Part shown: one piece after another, positions 11,801-25,700 of the stretch
Layout of the letters: each line of letters opens with the position of its first letter
Numbering within the stretch: position 1 is the stretch's first letter
Assembly (NCBI GenBank): GCA_964057225.1
Contig: CAXKVF010000073.1
Coordinates: 310,001 to 374,000, forward strand
Length of the DNA: 64,000 nt
Origin: Auanema rhodensis
Lineage: Eukaryota; Nematoda; Chromadorea; Rhabditida; Rhabditidae
Direction: 5' to 3'
Notes under the pieces: generated by a model
What the model was told of the DNA's origin: nothing
Databases searched by the model: none
The model's input: the letters and a program-made list of their open reading frames with translations, nothing else
Program-made: the position numbers and the translations under genes

Positions 11801-14256
11801 CTAATATGGACATGGGGAATCTAATTTTGAAAACCGCATCTCTTTATCTTTCACGTGAAGCGAGTTACATACCAAGTGCACATCACGTGTACAATTAATT
11901 AGCATAAATTAAAGTTCACGTAAATTTCAAAGTCATGGTTACCATGAACCAATATCAATAAAAATTTGTTTTTAGACTAATATGGACATGGGGAATCTAA
12001 TTTTGAAAACCGCATCTCTTTATCTTTCACGTGAAGCGAGTTACATACCAAGTGCACATCACGTGTACATTTAATTAGCATAAATTAAAGTTCACGTAAA
12101 TTTCAAAGTCATGGTTACCATGAACCAATATCAATAAAAATTTGTTTTTAGACTAATATGGAGATGGGGAATCTGATTTTGAAAACCGCATCTCTTTATC
12201 TTTCACGTGAAGCGAGTTACATACCAAGTGCACATCACGTGTACAATTAATTAGCATAAATCAAAGTTCACGTAAATTTCAAAGTCATGGTTACCATGAA
12301 CCAATATCAATAAAAATTTGTTTTTAGACTAATATGGACATGGGGAATCTAGTTTTGAAAACCGCATCTCTTTATCTTTCACGTGAAGCGAGTTACATAC
12401 CAAGTGCACATCACGTGTACATTTAATTAGCATAAATCAAAGTTCACGTAAATTTCAAAGTCATGGTTACCATGAACCAATATCAATAAAAATTTGTTTT
12501 TAGACTAATATGGACATGGGGAATCTAATTTTGAAAACCGCATCTCTTTATCTTTCACGTGAAGCGAGTTACATACCAAGTGCACATCACGTGTACATTT
12601 AATTAGCATAAATCAAAGTTCACGTAAATTTCAAAGTCATGGTTACCATGAACCAATATCAATAAAAATTTGTTTTTAGACTAATATGGAGATGGGGAAT
12701 CTGATTTTGAAAATCGCATCTCTTTATCTTTCACGTGAAGCGAGTTACATACCAAGTGCACATCACGTGTACAATTAATTAGCATAAATTAAAGTTCACG
12801 TAAATTTCAAAGTCATGGTTACAATGAACCAATATCAATAAAAATTTGTTTTTAGACTAATATGGAGATGGGGAATCTGATTTTGAAAACCGCATCTCTT
12901 TATCTTTCACGTGAAGGGAGTTACATACCAAGTGCACATCACGTGTACATTTAATTAGCATAAATCAAAGTTCACGTAAATTTCAAAGTCATGGTTACCA
13001 TGAACCAATATCAATAAAAATTTGTTTTTAGACTAATATGGACATGGGGAATCTAATTTTGAAAACCGCATCTCTTTATCTTTCACGTGAAGCGAGTTAC
13101 ATACCAAGTGCACATCACGTGTACATTTAATTAGCATAAATTAAAGTTCACGTAAATTTCAAAGTCATGGTTACCATGAACCAATATCAATAAAAATTTG
13201 TTTTTAGACTAATATGGAGATGGGGAATCTGATTTTGAAAACCGCATCTCTTTATCTTTCACGTGAAGCGAGTTACATACCAAGTGCACATCACGTGTAC
13301 AATTAATTAGCATAAATTAAAGTTCACGTAAATTTCAAAGTCATTGTTACAATGAACCAATATCAATAAAAATTTGTTTTTAGACTAATATGGAGATGGG
13401 GAATCTGATTTTGAAAATCGCATCTCTTTATCTTTCACGTGAAGCGAGTTACATACCAAGTGCACATCACGTGTACAATTAATTAGCATAAATTAAAGTT
13501 CACGTAAATTTCAAAGTCATGGTTACAATGAACCAATATCAATAAAAATTTGTTTTTAGACTAATATGGAGATGGGGAATCTGATTTTGAAAACCGCATC
13601 TCTTTATCTTTCACGTGAAGGGAGTTACATACCAAGTGCACATCACGTGTACATTTAATTAGCATAAATCAAAGTTCACGTAAATTTCAAAGTCATGGTT
13701 ACCATGAACCAATATCAATAAAAATTTGTTTTTAGACTAATATGGACATGGGGAATCTAATTTTGAAAACCGCATCTCTTTATCTTTCACGTGAAGCGAG
13801 TTACATACCAAGTGCACATCACGTGTACATTTAATTAGCATAAATTAAAGTTCACGTAAATTTCAAAGTCATGGTTACCATGAACCAATATCAATAAAAA
13901 TTTGTTTTTAGACTAATATGGACATGGGGAATCTAATTTTGAAAACCGCATCTCTTTATCTTTCACGTGAAGCGAGTTACATACCAAGTGCACATCACGT
14001 GTACAATTAATTAGCATAAATTAAAGTTCACGTAAATTTCAAAGTCATGGTTACAATGAACCAATATCAATAAAAATTTGTTTTTAGACTAATATGGAGA
14101 TGGGGAATCTGATTTTGAAAACCGCATCTCTTTATCTTTCACGTGAAGGGAGTTACATACCAAGTGCACATCACGTGTACATTTAATTAGCATAAATCAA
14201 AGTTCACGTAAATTTCAAAGTCATGGTTACCATGAACCAATATCAATAAAAATTTG

Positions 14257-16896
14257 TTTTTAGACTAATATGGACATGGGGAATCTAATTTTGAAAACCG
14301 CATCTCTTTATCTTTCACGTGAAGCGAGTTACATACCAAGTGCACATCACGTGTACAATTAATTAGCATAAATTAAAGTTCACGTAAATTTCAAAGTCAT
14401 GGTTACCATGAACCAATATCAATAAAAATTTGTTTTTAGACTAATATGGAGATGGGGAATCTGATTTTGAAAACCGCATCTCTTTATCTTTCACGTGAAG
14501 GGAGTTACATACCAAGTGCACATCACGTGTACATTTAATTAGCATAAATCAAAGTTCACGTAAATTTCAAAGTCATGGTTACCATGAACCAATATCAATA
14601 AAAATTTGTTTTTAGACTAATATGGACATGGGGAATCTAATTTTGAAAATCGCATCTCTTTATCTTTCACGTGAAGCGAGTTACATACCAAGTGCACATC
14701 ACGTGTACAATTAATTAGCATAAATTAAAGTTCACGTAAATTTCAAAGTCATGGTTACAATGAACCAATATCAATAAAAATTTGTTTTTAGACTAATATG
14801 GACATGGGGAATCTAATTTTGAAAACCGCATCTCTTTATCTTTCACGTGAAGCGAGTTACATACCAAGTGCACATCACGTGTACATTTAATTAGCATAAA
14901 TCAAAGTTCACGTAAATTTCAAAGTCATGGTTACCATGAACCAATATCAATAAAAATTTGTTTTTAGACTAATATGGACATGGGGAATCTAATTTTGAAA
15001 ACCGCATCTCTTTATCTTTCACGTGAAGCGAGTTACATACCAAGTGCACATCACGTGTACAATTAATTAGCATAAATTAAAGTTCACGTAAATTTCAAAG
15101 TCATGGTTACCATGAACCAATATCAATAAAAATTTGTTTTTATACTAATATGGAGATGGGGAATCTGATTTTGAAAATCGCATCTCTTTATCTTTCACGT
15201 GAAGCGAGTTACATACCAAGTGCACATCACGTGTACAATTAATTAGCATAAATTAAAGTTCACGTAAATTTCAAAGTCATGGTTACAATGAACCAATATC
15301 AATAAAAATTTGTTTTTAGACTAATATGGACATGGGGAATCTAATTTTGAAAACCGCATCTCTTTATCTTTCACGTGAAGCGAGTTACATACCAAGTGCA
15401 CATCACGTGTACAATTAATTAGCATAAATTAAAGTTCGCGTAAATTTCAAAGTCATGGTTACCATGAACCAATATCAATAAAAATTTGTTTTTAGACTAA
15501 TATGGAGATGGGGAATCTGATTTTGAAAACCGCATCTCTTTATCTTTCACGTGAAGCGAGTTACATACCAAGTGCACATCACGTGTACAATTAATTAGCA
15601 TAAATTAAAGTTCACGTAAATTTCAAAGTCATGGTTACCATGAACCAATATCAATAAAAATTTGTTTTTATACTAATATGGAGATGGGGAATCTGATTTT
15701 GAAAATCGCATCTCTTTATCTTTCACGTGAAGGGAGTTACATACCAAGTGCACATCACGTGTACATTTAATTAGCATAAATCAAAGTTCACGTAAATTTC
15801 AAAGTCATGGTTACCATGAACCAATATCAATAAAAATTTGTTTTTAGACTAATATGGACATGGGGAATCTAATTTTGAAAACCGCATCTCTTTATCTTTC
15901 ACGTGAAGCGAGTTACATACCAAGTGCACATCACGTGTACAATTAATTAGCATAAATTAAAGTTCACGTAAATTTCAAAGTCATGGTTACCATGAACCAA
16001 TATCAATAAAAATTTGTTTTTAGACTAATATGGAGATGGGGAATCTGATTTTGAAAACCGCATCTCTTTATCTTTCACGTGAAGGGAGTTACATACCAAG
16101 TGCACATCACGTGTACATTTAATTAGCATAAATCAAAGTTCACGTAAATTTCAAAGTCATGGTTACCATGAACCAATATCAATAAAAATTTGTTTTTAGA
16201 CTAATATGGACATGGGGAATCTAATTTTGAAAATCGCATCTCTTTATCTTTCACGTGAAGCGAGTTACATACCAAGTGCACATCACGTGTACAATTAATT
16301 AGCATAAATTAAAGTTCACGTAAATTTCAAAGTCATGGTTACAATGAACCAATATCAATAAAAATTTGTTTTTAGACTAATATGGACATGGGGAATCTAA
16401 TTTTGAAAACCGCATCTCTTTATCTTTCACGTGAAGCGAGTTACATACCAAGTGCACATCACGTGTACATTTAATTAGCATAAATCAAAGTTCACGTAAA
16501 TTTCAAAGTCATGGTTACCATGAACCAATATCAATAAAAATTTGTTTTTAGACTAATATGGACATGGGGAATCTAATTTTGAAAACCGCATCTCTTTATC
16601 TTTCACGTGAAGCGAGTTACATACCAAGTGCACATCACGTGTACAATTAATTAGCATAAATTAAAGTTCACGTAAATTTCAAAGTCATGGTTACCATGAA
16701 CCAATATCAATAAAAATTTGTTTTTATACTAATATGGAGATGGGGAATCTGATTTTGAAAATCGCATCTCTTTATCTTTCACGTGAAGCGAGTTACATAC
16801 CAAGTGCACATCACGTGTACAATTAATTAGCATAAATTAAAGTTCACGTAAATTTCAAAGTCATGGTTACAATGAACCAATATCAATAAAAATTTG
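14257..16896. repeat. Nine-monomer tandem duplication in domain II
   Basis: Six consecutive units starting at 14,257 (A/A102; B/G69/T102/C118; A/T42/A151; A/T102/C118; A/A102; T7/B/T42/A151) are repeated in the same order from 15,841 to 16,896, offset 1,584 bp. The A/T42 marker (14,650 and 16,234) and the T7 marker (15,143 and 16,727) fix the distance. The monomer at 15,665, just before the second series, combines T7 and T42 with G69, T102 and C118, and is a candidate junction hybrid. Confidence 0.82.
15665..15840. repeat. Mosaic monomer: T7/T42 left part, G69/T102/C118 right part
   Basis: T42 units elsewhere in domain II almost always keep C69 and A102, while G69 units keep C42. This unit has both T42 and G69. 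Its left part matches the T7/B/T42 units such as 15,137, and its right part matches the B/G69/T102/C118 units such as 14,081. The switch lies within the 26 bp between positions 42 and 69. It sits at the boundary of the nine-monomer duplication, as expected for an exchange product, although gene conversion would look the same. Confidence 0.75.
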
Positions 16897-19800
16897 TTTT
16901 TAGACTAATATGGAGATGAGGAATCTGATTTTGAAAACCGCATCTCTTTATCTTTCACGTGAAGGGAGTTACATACCAAGTGCACATCACGTGTACATTT
17001 AATTAGCATAAATCAAAGTTCACGTAAATTTCAAAGTCATGGTTACCATGAACCAATATCAATAAAAATTCGTTTTTAGACTAATATGGACATGGGGAAT
17101 CTAATTTTGAAAACCGCATCTCTTTATCTTTCACGTGAAGCGAGTTACATACCAAGTGCACATCACGTGTACAATTAATTAGCATAAATTAAAGTTCACG
17201 TAAATTTCAAAGTCATGGTTACCATGAACCAATATCAATAAAAATTTGTTTTTAGACTAATATGGAGATGGGGAATCTGATTTTGAAAACCGCATCTCTT
17301 TATCTTTCACGTGAAGCGAGTTACATACCAAGTGCACATAACGTGTACATTTAATTAGCATAAATCAAAGTTCACGTAAATTTCAAAGTCATGGTTACCA
17401 TGAACCAATATCAATAAAAATTTGTTTTTAGACTAATATGGACATGGGGAATCTAATTTTGAAAACCGCATCTCTTTATCTTTCACGTGAAGCGAGTTAC
17501 ATACCAAGTGCACATCACGTGTACATTTAATTAGCATAAATTAAAGTTCACGTAAATTTCAAAGTCATGGTTACCATGAACCAATATCAATAAAAATTTG
17601 TTTTTAGACTAATATGGAGATGGGGAATCTGATTTTGAAAACCGCATCTCTTTATCTTTCACGTGAAGCGAGTTACATACCAAGTGCACATCACGTGTAC
17701 AATTAATTAGCATAAATCAAAGTTCACGTAAATTTCAAAGTCATGGTTACCATGAACCAATATCAATAAAAATTTGTTTTTAGACTAATATGGACATGGG
17801 GAATCTAATTTTGAAAACCGCATCTCTTTATCTTTCACGTGAAGCGAGTTACATACCAAGTGCACATCACGTGTACAATTAATTAGCATAAATTAAAGTT
17901 CACGTAAATTTCAAAGTCATGGTTACAATGAACCAATATCAATAAAAATTTGTTTTTAGACTAATATGGAGATGGGGAATCTGATTTTGAAAACCGCATC
18001 TCTTTATCTTTCACGTGAAGGGAGTTACATACCAAGTGCACATCACGTGTACATTTAATTAGCATAAATCAAAGTTCACGTAAATTTCAAAGTCATGGTT
18101 ACCATGAACCAATATCAATAAAAATTTGTTTTTAGACTAATATGGACATGGGGAATCTAATTTTGAAAACCGCATCTCTTTATCTTTCACGTGAAGCGAG
18201 TTACATACCAAGTGCACATCACGTGTACAATTAATTAGCATAAATCAAAGTTCACGTAAATTTCAAAGTCATGGTTACCATGAACCAATATCAATAAAAA
18301 TTTGTTTTTAGACTAATATGGACATGGGGAATCTAATTTTGAAAACCGCATCTCTTTATCTTTCACGTGAAGCGAGTTACATACCAAGTGCACATCACGT
18401 GTACATTTAATTAGCATAAATCAAAGTTCACGTAAATTTCAAAGTCATGGTTACCATGAACCAATATCAATAAAAATTTGTTTTTAGACTAATATGGAGA
18501 TGGGGAATCTGATTTTGAAAATCGCATCTCTTTATCTTTCACGTGAAGCGAGTTACATACCAAGTGCACATCACGTGTACAATTAATTAGCATAAATTAA
18601 AGTTCACGTAAATTTCAAAGTCATGGTTACAATGAACCAATATCAATAAAAATTTGTTTTTAGACTAATATGGAGATGGGGAATCTGATTTTGAAAACCG
18701 CATCTCTTTATCTTTCACGTGAAGGGAGTTACATACCAAGTGCACATCACGTGTACATTTAATTAGCATAAATCAAAGTTCACGTAAATTTCAAAGTCAT
18801 GGTTACCATGAACCAATATCAATAAAAATTTGTTTTTAGACTAATATGGACATGGGGAATCTAATTTTGAAAACCGCATCTCTTTATCTTTCACGTGAAG
18901 CGAGTTACATACCAAGTGCACATCACGTGTACAATTAATTAGCATAAATTAAAGTTCACGTAAATTTCAAAGTCATGGTTACCATGAACCAATATCAATA
19001 AAAATTTGTTTTTAGACTAATATGGAGATGGGGAATCTGATTTTGAAAACCGCATCTCTTTATCTTTCACGTGAAGGGAGTTACATACCAAGTGCACATC
19101 ACGTGTACATTTAATTAGCATAAATCAAAGTTCACGTAAATTTCAAAGTCATGGTTACCATGAACCAATATCAATAAAAATTTGTTTTTAGACTAATATG
19201 GACATGGGGAATCTAATTTTGAAAATCGCATCTCTTTATCTTTCACGTGAAGCGAGTTACATACCAAGTGCACATCACGTGTACAATTAATTAGCATAAA
19301 TTAAAGTTCACGTAAATTTCAAAGTCATGGTTACAATGAACCAATATCAATAAAAATTTGTTTTTAGACTAATATGGAGATGGGGAATCTAATTTTGAAA
19401 ACCGCATCTCTTTATCTTTCACGTGAAGCGAGTTACATACCAAGTGCACATCACGTGTACATTTAATTAGCATAAATCAAAGTTCACGTAAATTTCAAAG
19501 TCATGGTTACCATGAACCAATATCAATAAAAATTTGTGTTTAGACTAATATGGACATGGGGAATCTAATTTTGAAAACCGCATCTCTTTATCTTTCACGT
19601 GAAGCGAGTTACATACCAAGTGCACATCACGTGTACAATTAATTAGCATAAATTAAAGTTCACGTAAATTTCAAAGTCATGGTTACCATGCACCAATATC
19701 AATAAAAATTTGTTTTTAGACTAATATGGACATGAGGAATCTTATTTTGAAAACCGCATCTCTTTATCTTTCACGTGAAGCGAGTTACATACCAAGTGCA

Positions 19801-22704
19801 CATCACGTGTACAATTAATTAGCATAAATTAAAGTTCACGTAAATTTCAAAGTCATGGTTACCATGAACCAATATCAATAAAAATTTGTTTTTAGACTAA
19901 TATGGAGATGGGGAATCTGATTTTGAAAACCGCATCTCTTTATCTTTCACGTGAAGGGAGTTACATACCAAGTGCACATCACGTGTACATTTAATTAGCA
20001 TAAATCAAAGTTCACGTAAATTTCAAAGTCATGGTTACCATGAACCAATATCAATAAAAATTTGTTTTTAGACTAATATGGACATGGGGAATCTAATTTT
20101 GAAAACCGCATCTCTTTATCTTTCACGTGAAGCGAGTTACATACCAAGTGCACATCACGTGTACAATTAATTAGCATAAATTAAAGTTCACGTAAATTTC
20201 AAAGTCATGGTTACCATGAACCAATATCAATAAAAATTTGTTTTTAGACTAATATGGAGATGGGGAATCTGATTTTGAAAACCGCATCTCTTTATCTTTC
20301 ACGTGAAGCGAGTTACATACCAAGTGCACATCACGTGTACATTTAATTAGCATAAATCAAAGTTCACGTAAATTTCAAAGTCATGGTTACCATGAACCAA
20401 TATCAATAAAAATTTGTTTTTAGACTAATATGGACATGGGGAATCTAATTTTGAAAACCGCATCTCTTTATCTTTCACGTGAAGCGAGTTACATACCAAG
20501 TGCACATCACGTGTACATTTAATTAGCATAAATTAAAGTTCACGTAAATTTCAAAGTCATGGTTACCATGAACCAATATCAATAAAAATTTGTTTTTAGA
20601 CTAATATGGAGATGGGGAATCTGATTTTGAAAACCGCATCTCTTTATCTTTCACGTGAAGCGAGTTACATACCAAGTGCACATCACGTGTACAATTAATT
20701 AGCATAAATCAAAGTTCACGTAAATTTCAAAGTCATGGTTACCATGAACCAATATCAATAAAAATTTGTTTTTAGACTAATATGGACATGGGGAATCTAA
20801 TTTTGAAAACCGCATCTCTTTATCTTTCACGTGAAGCGAGTTACATACCAAGTGCACATCACGTGTACAATTAATTAGCATAAATTAAAGTTCACGTAAA
20901 TTTCAAAGTCATGGTTACAATGAACCAATATCAATAAAAATTTGTTTTTAGACTAATATGGAGATGGGGAATCTGATTTTGAAAACCGCATCTCTTTATC
21001 TTTCACGTGAAGGGAGTTACATACCAAGTGCACATCACGTGTACATTTAATTAGCATAAATCAAAGTTCACGTAAATTTCAAAGTCATGGTTACCATGAA
21101 CCAATATCAATAAAAATTTGTTTTTAGACTAATATGGACATGGGGAATCTAATTTTGAAAACCGCATCTCTTTATCTTTCACGTGAAGCGAGTTACATAC
21201 CAAGTGCACATCACGTGTACAATTAATTAGCATAAATCAAAGTTCACGTAAATTTCAAAGTCATGGTTACCATGAACCAATATCAATAAAAATTTGTTTT
21301 TAGACTAATATGGACATGGGGAATCTAATTTTGAAAACCGCATCTCTTTATCTTTCACGTGAAGCGAGTTACATACCAAGTGCACATCACGTGTACATTT
21401 AATTAGCATAAATCAAAGTTCACGTAAATTTCAAAGTCATGGTTACCATGAACCAATATCAATAAAAATTTGTTTTTAGACTAATATGGACATGGGGAAT
21501 CTAATTTTGAAAACCGCATCTCTTTATCTTTCACGTGAAGGGAGTTACATACCAAGTGCACATCACGTGTACATTTAATTAGCATAAATCAAAGTTCACG
21601 TAAATTTCAAAGTCATGGTTACCATGCACCAATATCAATAAAAATTTGTTTTTAGACTAATATGGACATGGGGAATCTAATTTTGAAAACCGCATCTCTT
21701 TATCTTTCACGTGAAGCGAGTTACATACCAAGTGCACATCACGTGTACAATTAATTAGCATAAATTAAAGTTCACGTAAATTTCAAAGTCATGGTTACCA
21801 TGCACCAATATCAATAAAAATTTGTTTTTAGACTAATATGGACATGAGGAATCTTATTTTGAAAACCGCATCTCTTTATCTTTCACGTGAAGCGAGTTAC
21901 ATACCAAGTGCACATCACGTGTACAATTAATTAGCATAAATTAAAGTTCACGTAAATTTCAAAGTCATGGTTACCATGAACCAATATCAATAAAAATTTG
22001 TTTTTAGACTAATATGGAGATGGGGAATCTGATTTTGAAAACCGCATCTCTTTATCTTTCACGTGAAGGGAGTTACATACCAAGTGCACATCACGTGTAC
22101 AATTAATTAGCATAAATTAAAGTTCACGTAAATTTCAAAGTCATGGTTACCATGCACCAATATCAATAAAAATTTGTTTTTAGACTAATATGGACATGGG
22201 GAATCTAATTTTGAAAACCGCATCTCTTTATCTTTCACGTGAAGCGAGTTACATACCAAGTGCACATCACGTGTACAATTAATTAGCATAAATTAAAGTT
22301 CACGTAAATTTCAAAGTCATGGTTACCATGAACCAATATCAATAAAAATTTGTTTTTAGACTAATATGGAGATGGGGAATCTGATTTTGAAAACCGCATC
22401 TCTTTATCTTTCACGTGAAGGGAGTTACATACCAAGTGCACATCACGTGTACATTTAATTAGCATAAATCAAAGTTCACGTAAATTTCAAAGTCATGGTT
22501 ACCATGAACCAATATCAATAAAAATTTGTTTTTAGACTAATATGGACATGGGGAATCTAATTTTGAAAACCGCATCTCTTTATCTTTCACGTGAAGCGAG
22601 TTACATACCAAGTGCACATCACGTGTACAATTAATTAGCATAAATTAAAGTTCACGTAAATTTCAAAGTCATGGTTACCATGAACCAATATCAATAAAAA
22701 TTTG

Positions 22705-22786
22705 TTTTTATTTTAATTAGCATAAATCAAAGTTCACGTAAATTTCAAAGTCATGGTTACCATGAACCAATATCAATAAAAATTTG
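22705..22786. repeat. Truncated 82-bp monomer with internal 94-bp deletion
   Basis: This is the only unit in the window that is grossly shortened. TTTTTA is followed directly by TTTTAATTAGCATAAATC, so the sequence passes from monomer position about 7 to about 102. It has lost the A/B-diagnostic bases, the TTCACGTGAA palindrome, GTGCAC and the second CACGTG. The third TCACGT core and the 141-155 dyad remain. The join reads exactly as the first seven bases of a T7 monomer followed by position 102 of a T102 monomer. Alternatively it is an ordinary monomer deleted from 7 to 100 with one substitution. The neighbours on both sides (22,529 and 22,787) are normal 176-bp type A copies, so the phase is shifted by 94 bp from here on. 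Confidence 0.96.
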
Positions 22787-25700
22787 TTTTTAGACTAATA
22801 TGGACATGGGGAATCTAATTTTGAAAACCGCATCTCTTTATCTTTCACGTGAAGCGAGTTACATACCAAGTGCACATCACGTGTACAATTAATTAGCATA
22901 AATTAAAGTTCACGTAAATTTCAAAGTCATGGTTACCATGAACCAATATCAATAAAAATTTGTTTTTAGACTAATATGGAGATGGGGAATCTGATTTTGA
23001 AAACCGCATCTCTTTATCTTTCACGTGAAGCGAGTTACATACCAAGTGCACATCACGTGTACATTTAATTAGCATAAATCAAAGTTCACGTAAATTTCAA
23101 AGTCATGGTTACCATGAACCAATATCAATAAAAATTTGTTTTTAGACTAATATGGACATGGGGAATCTAATTTTGAAAACCGCATCTCTTTATCTTTCAC
23201 GTGAAGCGAGTTACATACCAAGTGCACATCACGTGTACAATTAATTAGCATAAATCAAAGTTCACGTAAATTTCAAAGTCATGGTTACCATGAACCAATA
23301 TCAATAAAAATTTGTTTTTAGACTAATATGGACATGGGGAATCTAATTTTGAAAACCGCATCTCTTTATCTTTCACGTGAAGCGAGTTACATACCAAGTG
23401 CACATCACGTGTACATTTAATTAGCATAAATCAAAGTTCACGTAAATTTCAAAGTCATGGTTACCATGAACCAATATCAATAAAAATTTGTTTTTAGACT
23501 AATATGGACATGGGGAATCTAATTTTGAAAACCGCATCTCTTTATCTTTCACGTGAAGCGAGTTACATACCAAGTGCACATCACGTGTACATTTAATTAG
23601 CATAAATCAAAGTTCACGTAAATTTCAAAGTCATGGTTACCATGAACCAATATCAATAAAAATTTGTTTTTAGACTAATATGGACATGGGGAATCTAATT
23701 TTGAAAACCGCATCTCTTTATCTTTCACGTGAAGCGAGTTACATACCAAGTGCACATCACGTGTACAATTAATTAGCATAAATTAAAGTTCACGTAAATT
23801 TCAAAGTCATGGTTACCATGCACCAATATCAATAAAAATTTGTTTTTAGACTAATATGGACATGAGGAATCTTATTTTGAAAACCGCATCTCTTTATCTT
23901 TCACGTGAAGCGAGTTACATACCAAGTGCACATCACGTGTACAATTAATTAGCATAAATTAAAGTTCACGTAAATTTCAAAGTCATGGTTACCATGAACC
24001 AATATCAATAAAAATTTGTTTTTAGACTAATATGGAGATGGGGAATCTGATTTTGAAAACCGCATCTCTTTATCTTTCACGTGAAGGGAGTTACATACCA
24101 AGTGCACATCACGTGTACATTTAATTAGCATAAATCAAAGTTCACGTAAATTTCAAAGTCATGGTTACCATGAACCAATATCAATAAAAATTTGTTTTTA
24201 GACTAATATGGACATGGGGAATCTAATTTTGAAAACCGCATCTCTTTATCTTTCACGTGAAGCGAGTTACATACCAAGTGCACATCACGTGTACAATTAA
24301 TTAGCATAAATTAAAGTTCACGTAAATTTCAAAGTCATGGTTACCATGAACCAATATCAATAAAAATTTGTTTTTAGACTAATATGGAGATGGGGAATCT
24401 GATTTTGAAAACCGCATCTCTTTATCTTTCACGTGAAGCGAGTTACATACCAAGTGCACATCACGTGTACATTTAATTAGCATAAATCAAAGTTCACGTA
24501 AATTTCAAAGTCATGGTTACCATGAACCAATATCAATAAAAATTTGTTTTTAGACTAATATGGACATGGGGAATCTAATTTTGAAAACCGCATCTCTTTA
24601 TCTTTCACGTGAAGCGAGTTACATACCAAGTGCACATCACGTGTACAATTAATTAGCATAAATCAAAGTTCACGTAAATTTCAAAGTCATGGTTACCATG
24701 AACCAATATCAATAAAAATTTGTTTTTAGACTAATATGGACATGGGGAATCTAATTTTGAAAACCGCATCTCTTTATCTTTCACGTGAAGCGAGTTACAT
24801 ACCAAGTGCACATCACGTGTACAATTAATTAGCATAAATTAAAGTTCACGTAAATTTCAAAGTCATGGTTACAATGAACCAATATCAATAAAAATTTGTT
24901 TTTAGACTAATATGGAGATGGGGAATCTGATTTTGAAAACCGCATCTCTTTATCTTTCACGTGAAGGGAGTTACATACCAAGTGCACATCACGTGTACAT
25001 TTAATTAGCATAAATCAAAGTTCACGTAAATTTCAAAGACATGGTTACCATGAACCAATATCAATAAAAATTTGTTTTTAGACTAATATGGACATGGGGA
25101 ATCTAATTTTGAAAACCGCATCTCTTTATCTTTCACGTGAAGCGAGTTACATACCAAGTGCACATCACGTGTACAATTAATTAGCATAAATCAAAGTTCA
25201 CGTATATTTCAAAGTCATGGTTACCATGAACCAATATCAATAAAAATTTGTTTTTAGACTAATATGGACATGGGGAATCTAATTTTGAAAACCGCATCTC
25301 TTTATCTTTCACGTGAAGCGAGTTACATACCAAGTGCACATCACGTGTACATTTAATTAGCATAAATCAAAGTTCACGTAAATTTCAAAGTCATGGTTAC
25401 CATGAACCAATATCAATAAAAATTTGTTTTTAGACTAATATGGACATGGGGAATCTAATTTTGAAAACCGCATCTCTTTATCTTTCACGTGAAGCGAGTT
25501 ACATACCAAGTGCACATCACGTGTACAATTAATTAGCATAAATTAAAGTTCACGTAAATTTCAAAGTCATGGTTACCATGCACCAATATCAATAAAAATT
25601 TGTTTTTAGACTAATATGGACATGAGGAATCTTATTTTGAAAACCGCATCTCTTTATCTTTCACGTGAAGCGAGTTACATACCAAGTGCACATCACGTGT

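Larger units (their letters stand above)
1..12672. repeat. Domain I: 72 monomers, no T42 or G69 variants
   Basis: This stretch holds 72 intact monomers of exactly 176 bp with no length change. Diagnostic variants are C155 (CATGCACC), G114 (CATGAATT at 7,151, 8,207, 9,615, 10,847 and 11,375), A108 (TTTAATAAG near 1,866, 6,794 and 10,490) and the double change A59A60 (CTTAAACGTG near 6,921, 9,737 and 10,265). None carries T42 or G69. The same rare variants return in domain III but not between. A block at about 7.2-8.8 kb has the same monomer order as blocks at 41 kb and 53-56 kb. The right limit is the first T42 monomer, which begins at 12,673. Confidence 0.85.

Noticed and set aside
22690-22800. 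Transposon insertion or inversion at the phase break
   Set aside because: All bases on both sides are ordinary monomer sequence in the same orientation; the break is a 94-bp loss with no foreign sequence and no target-site duplication.
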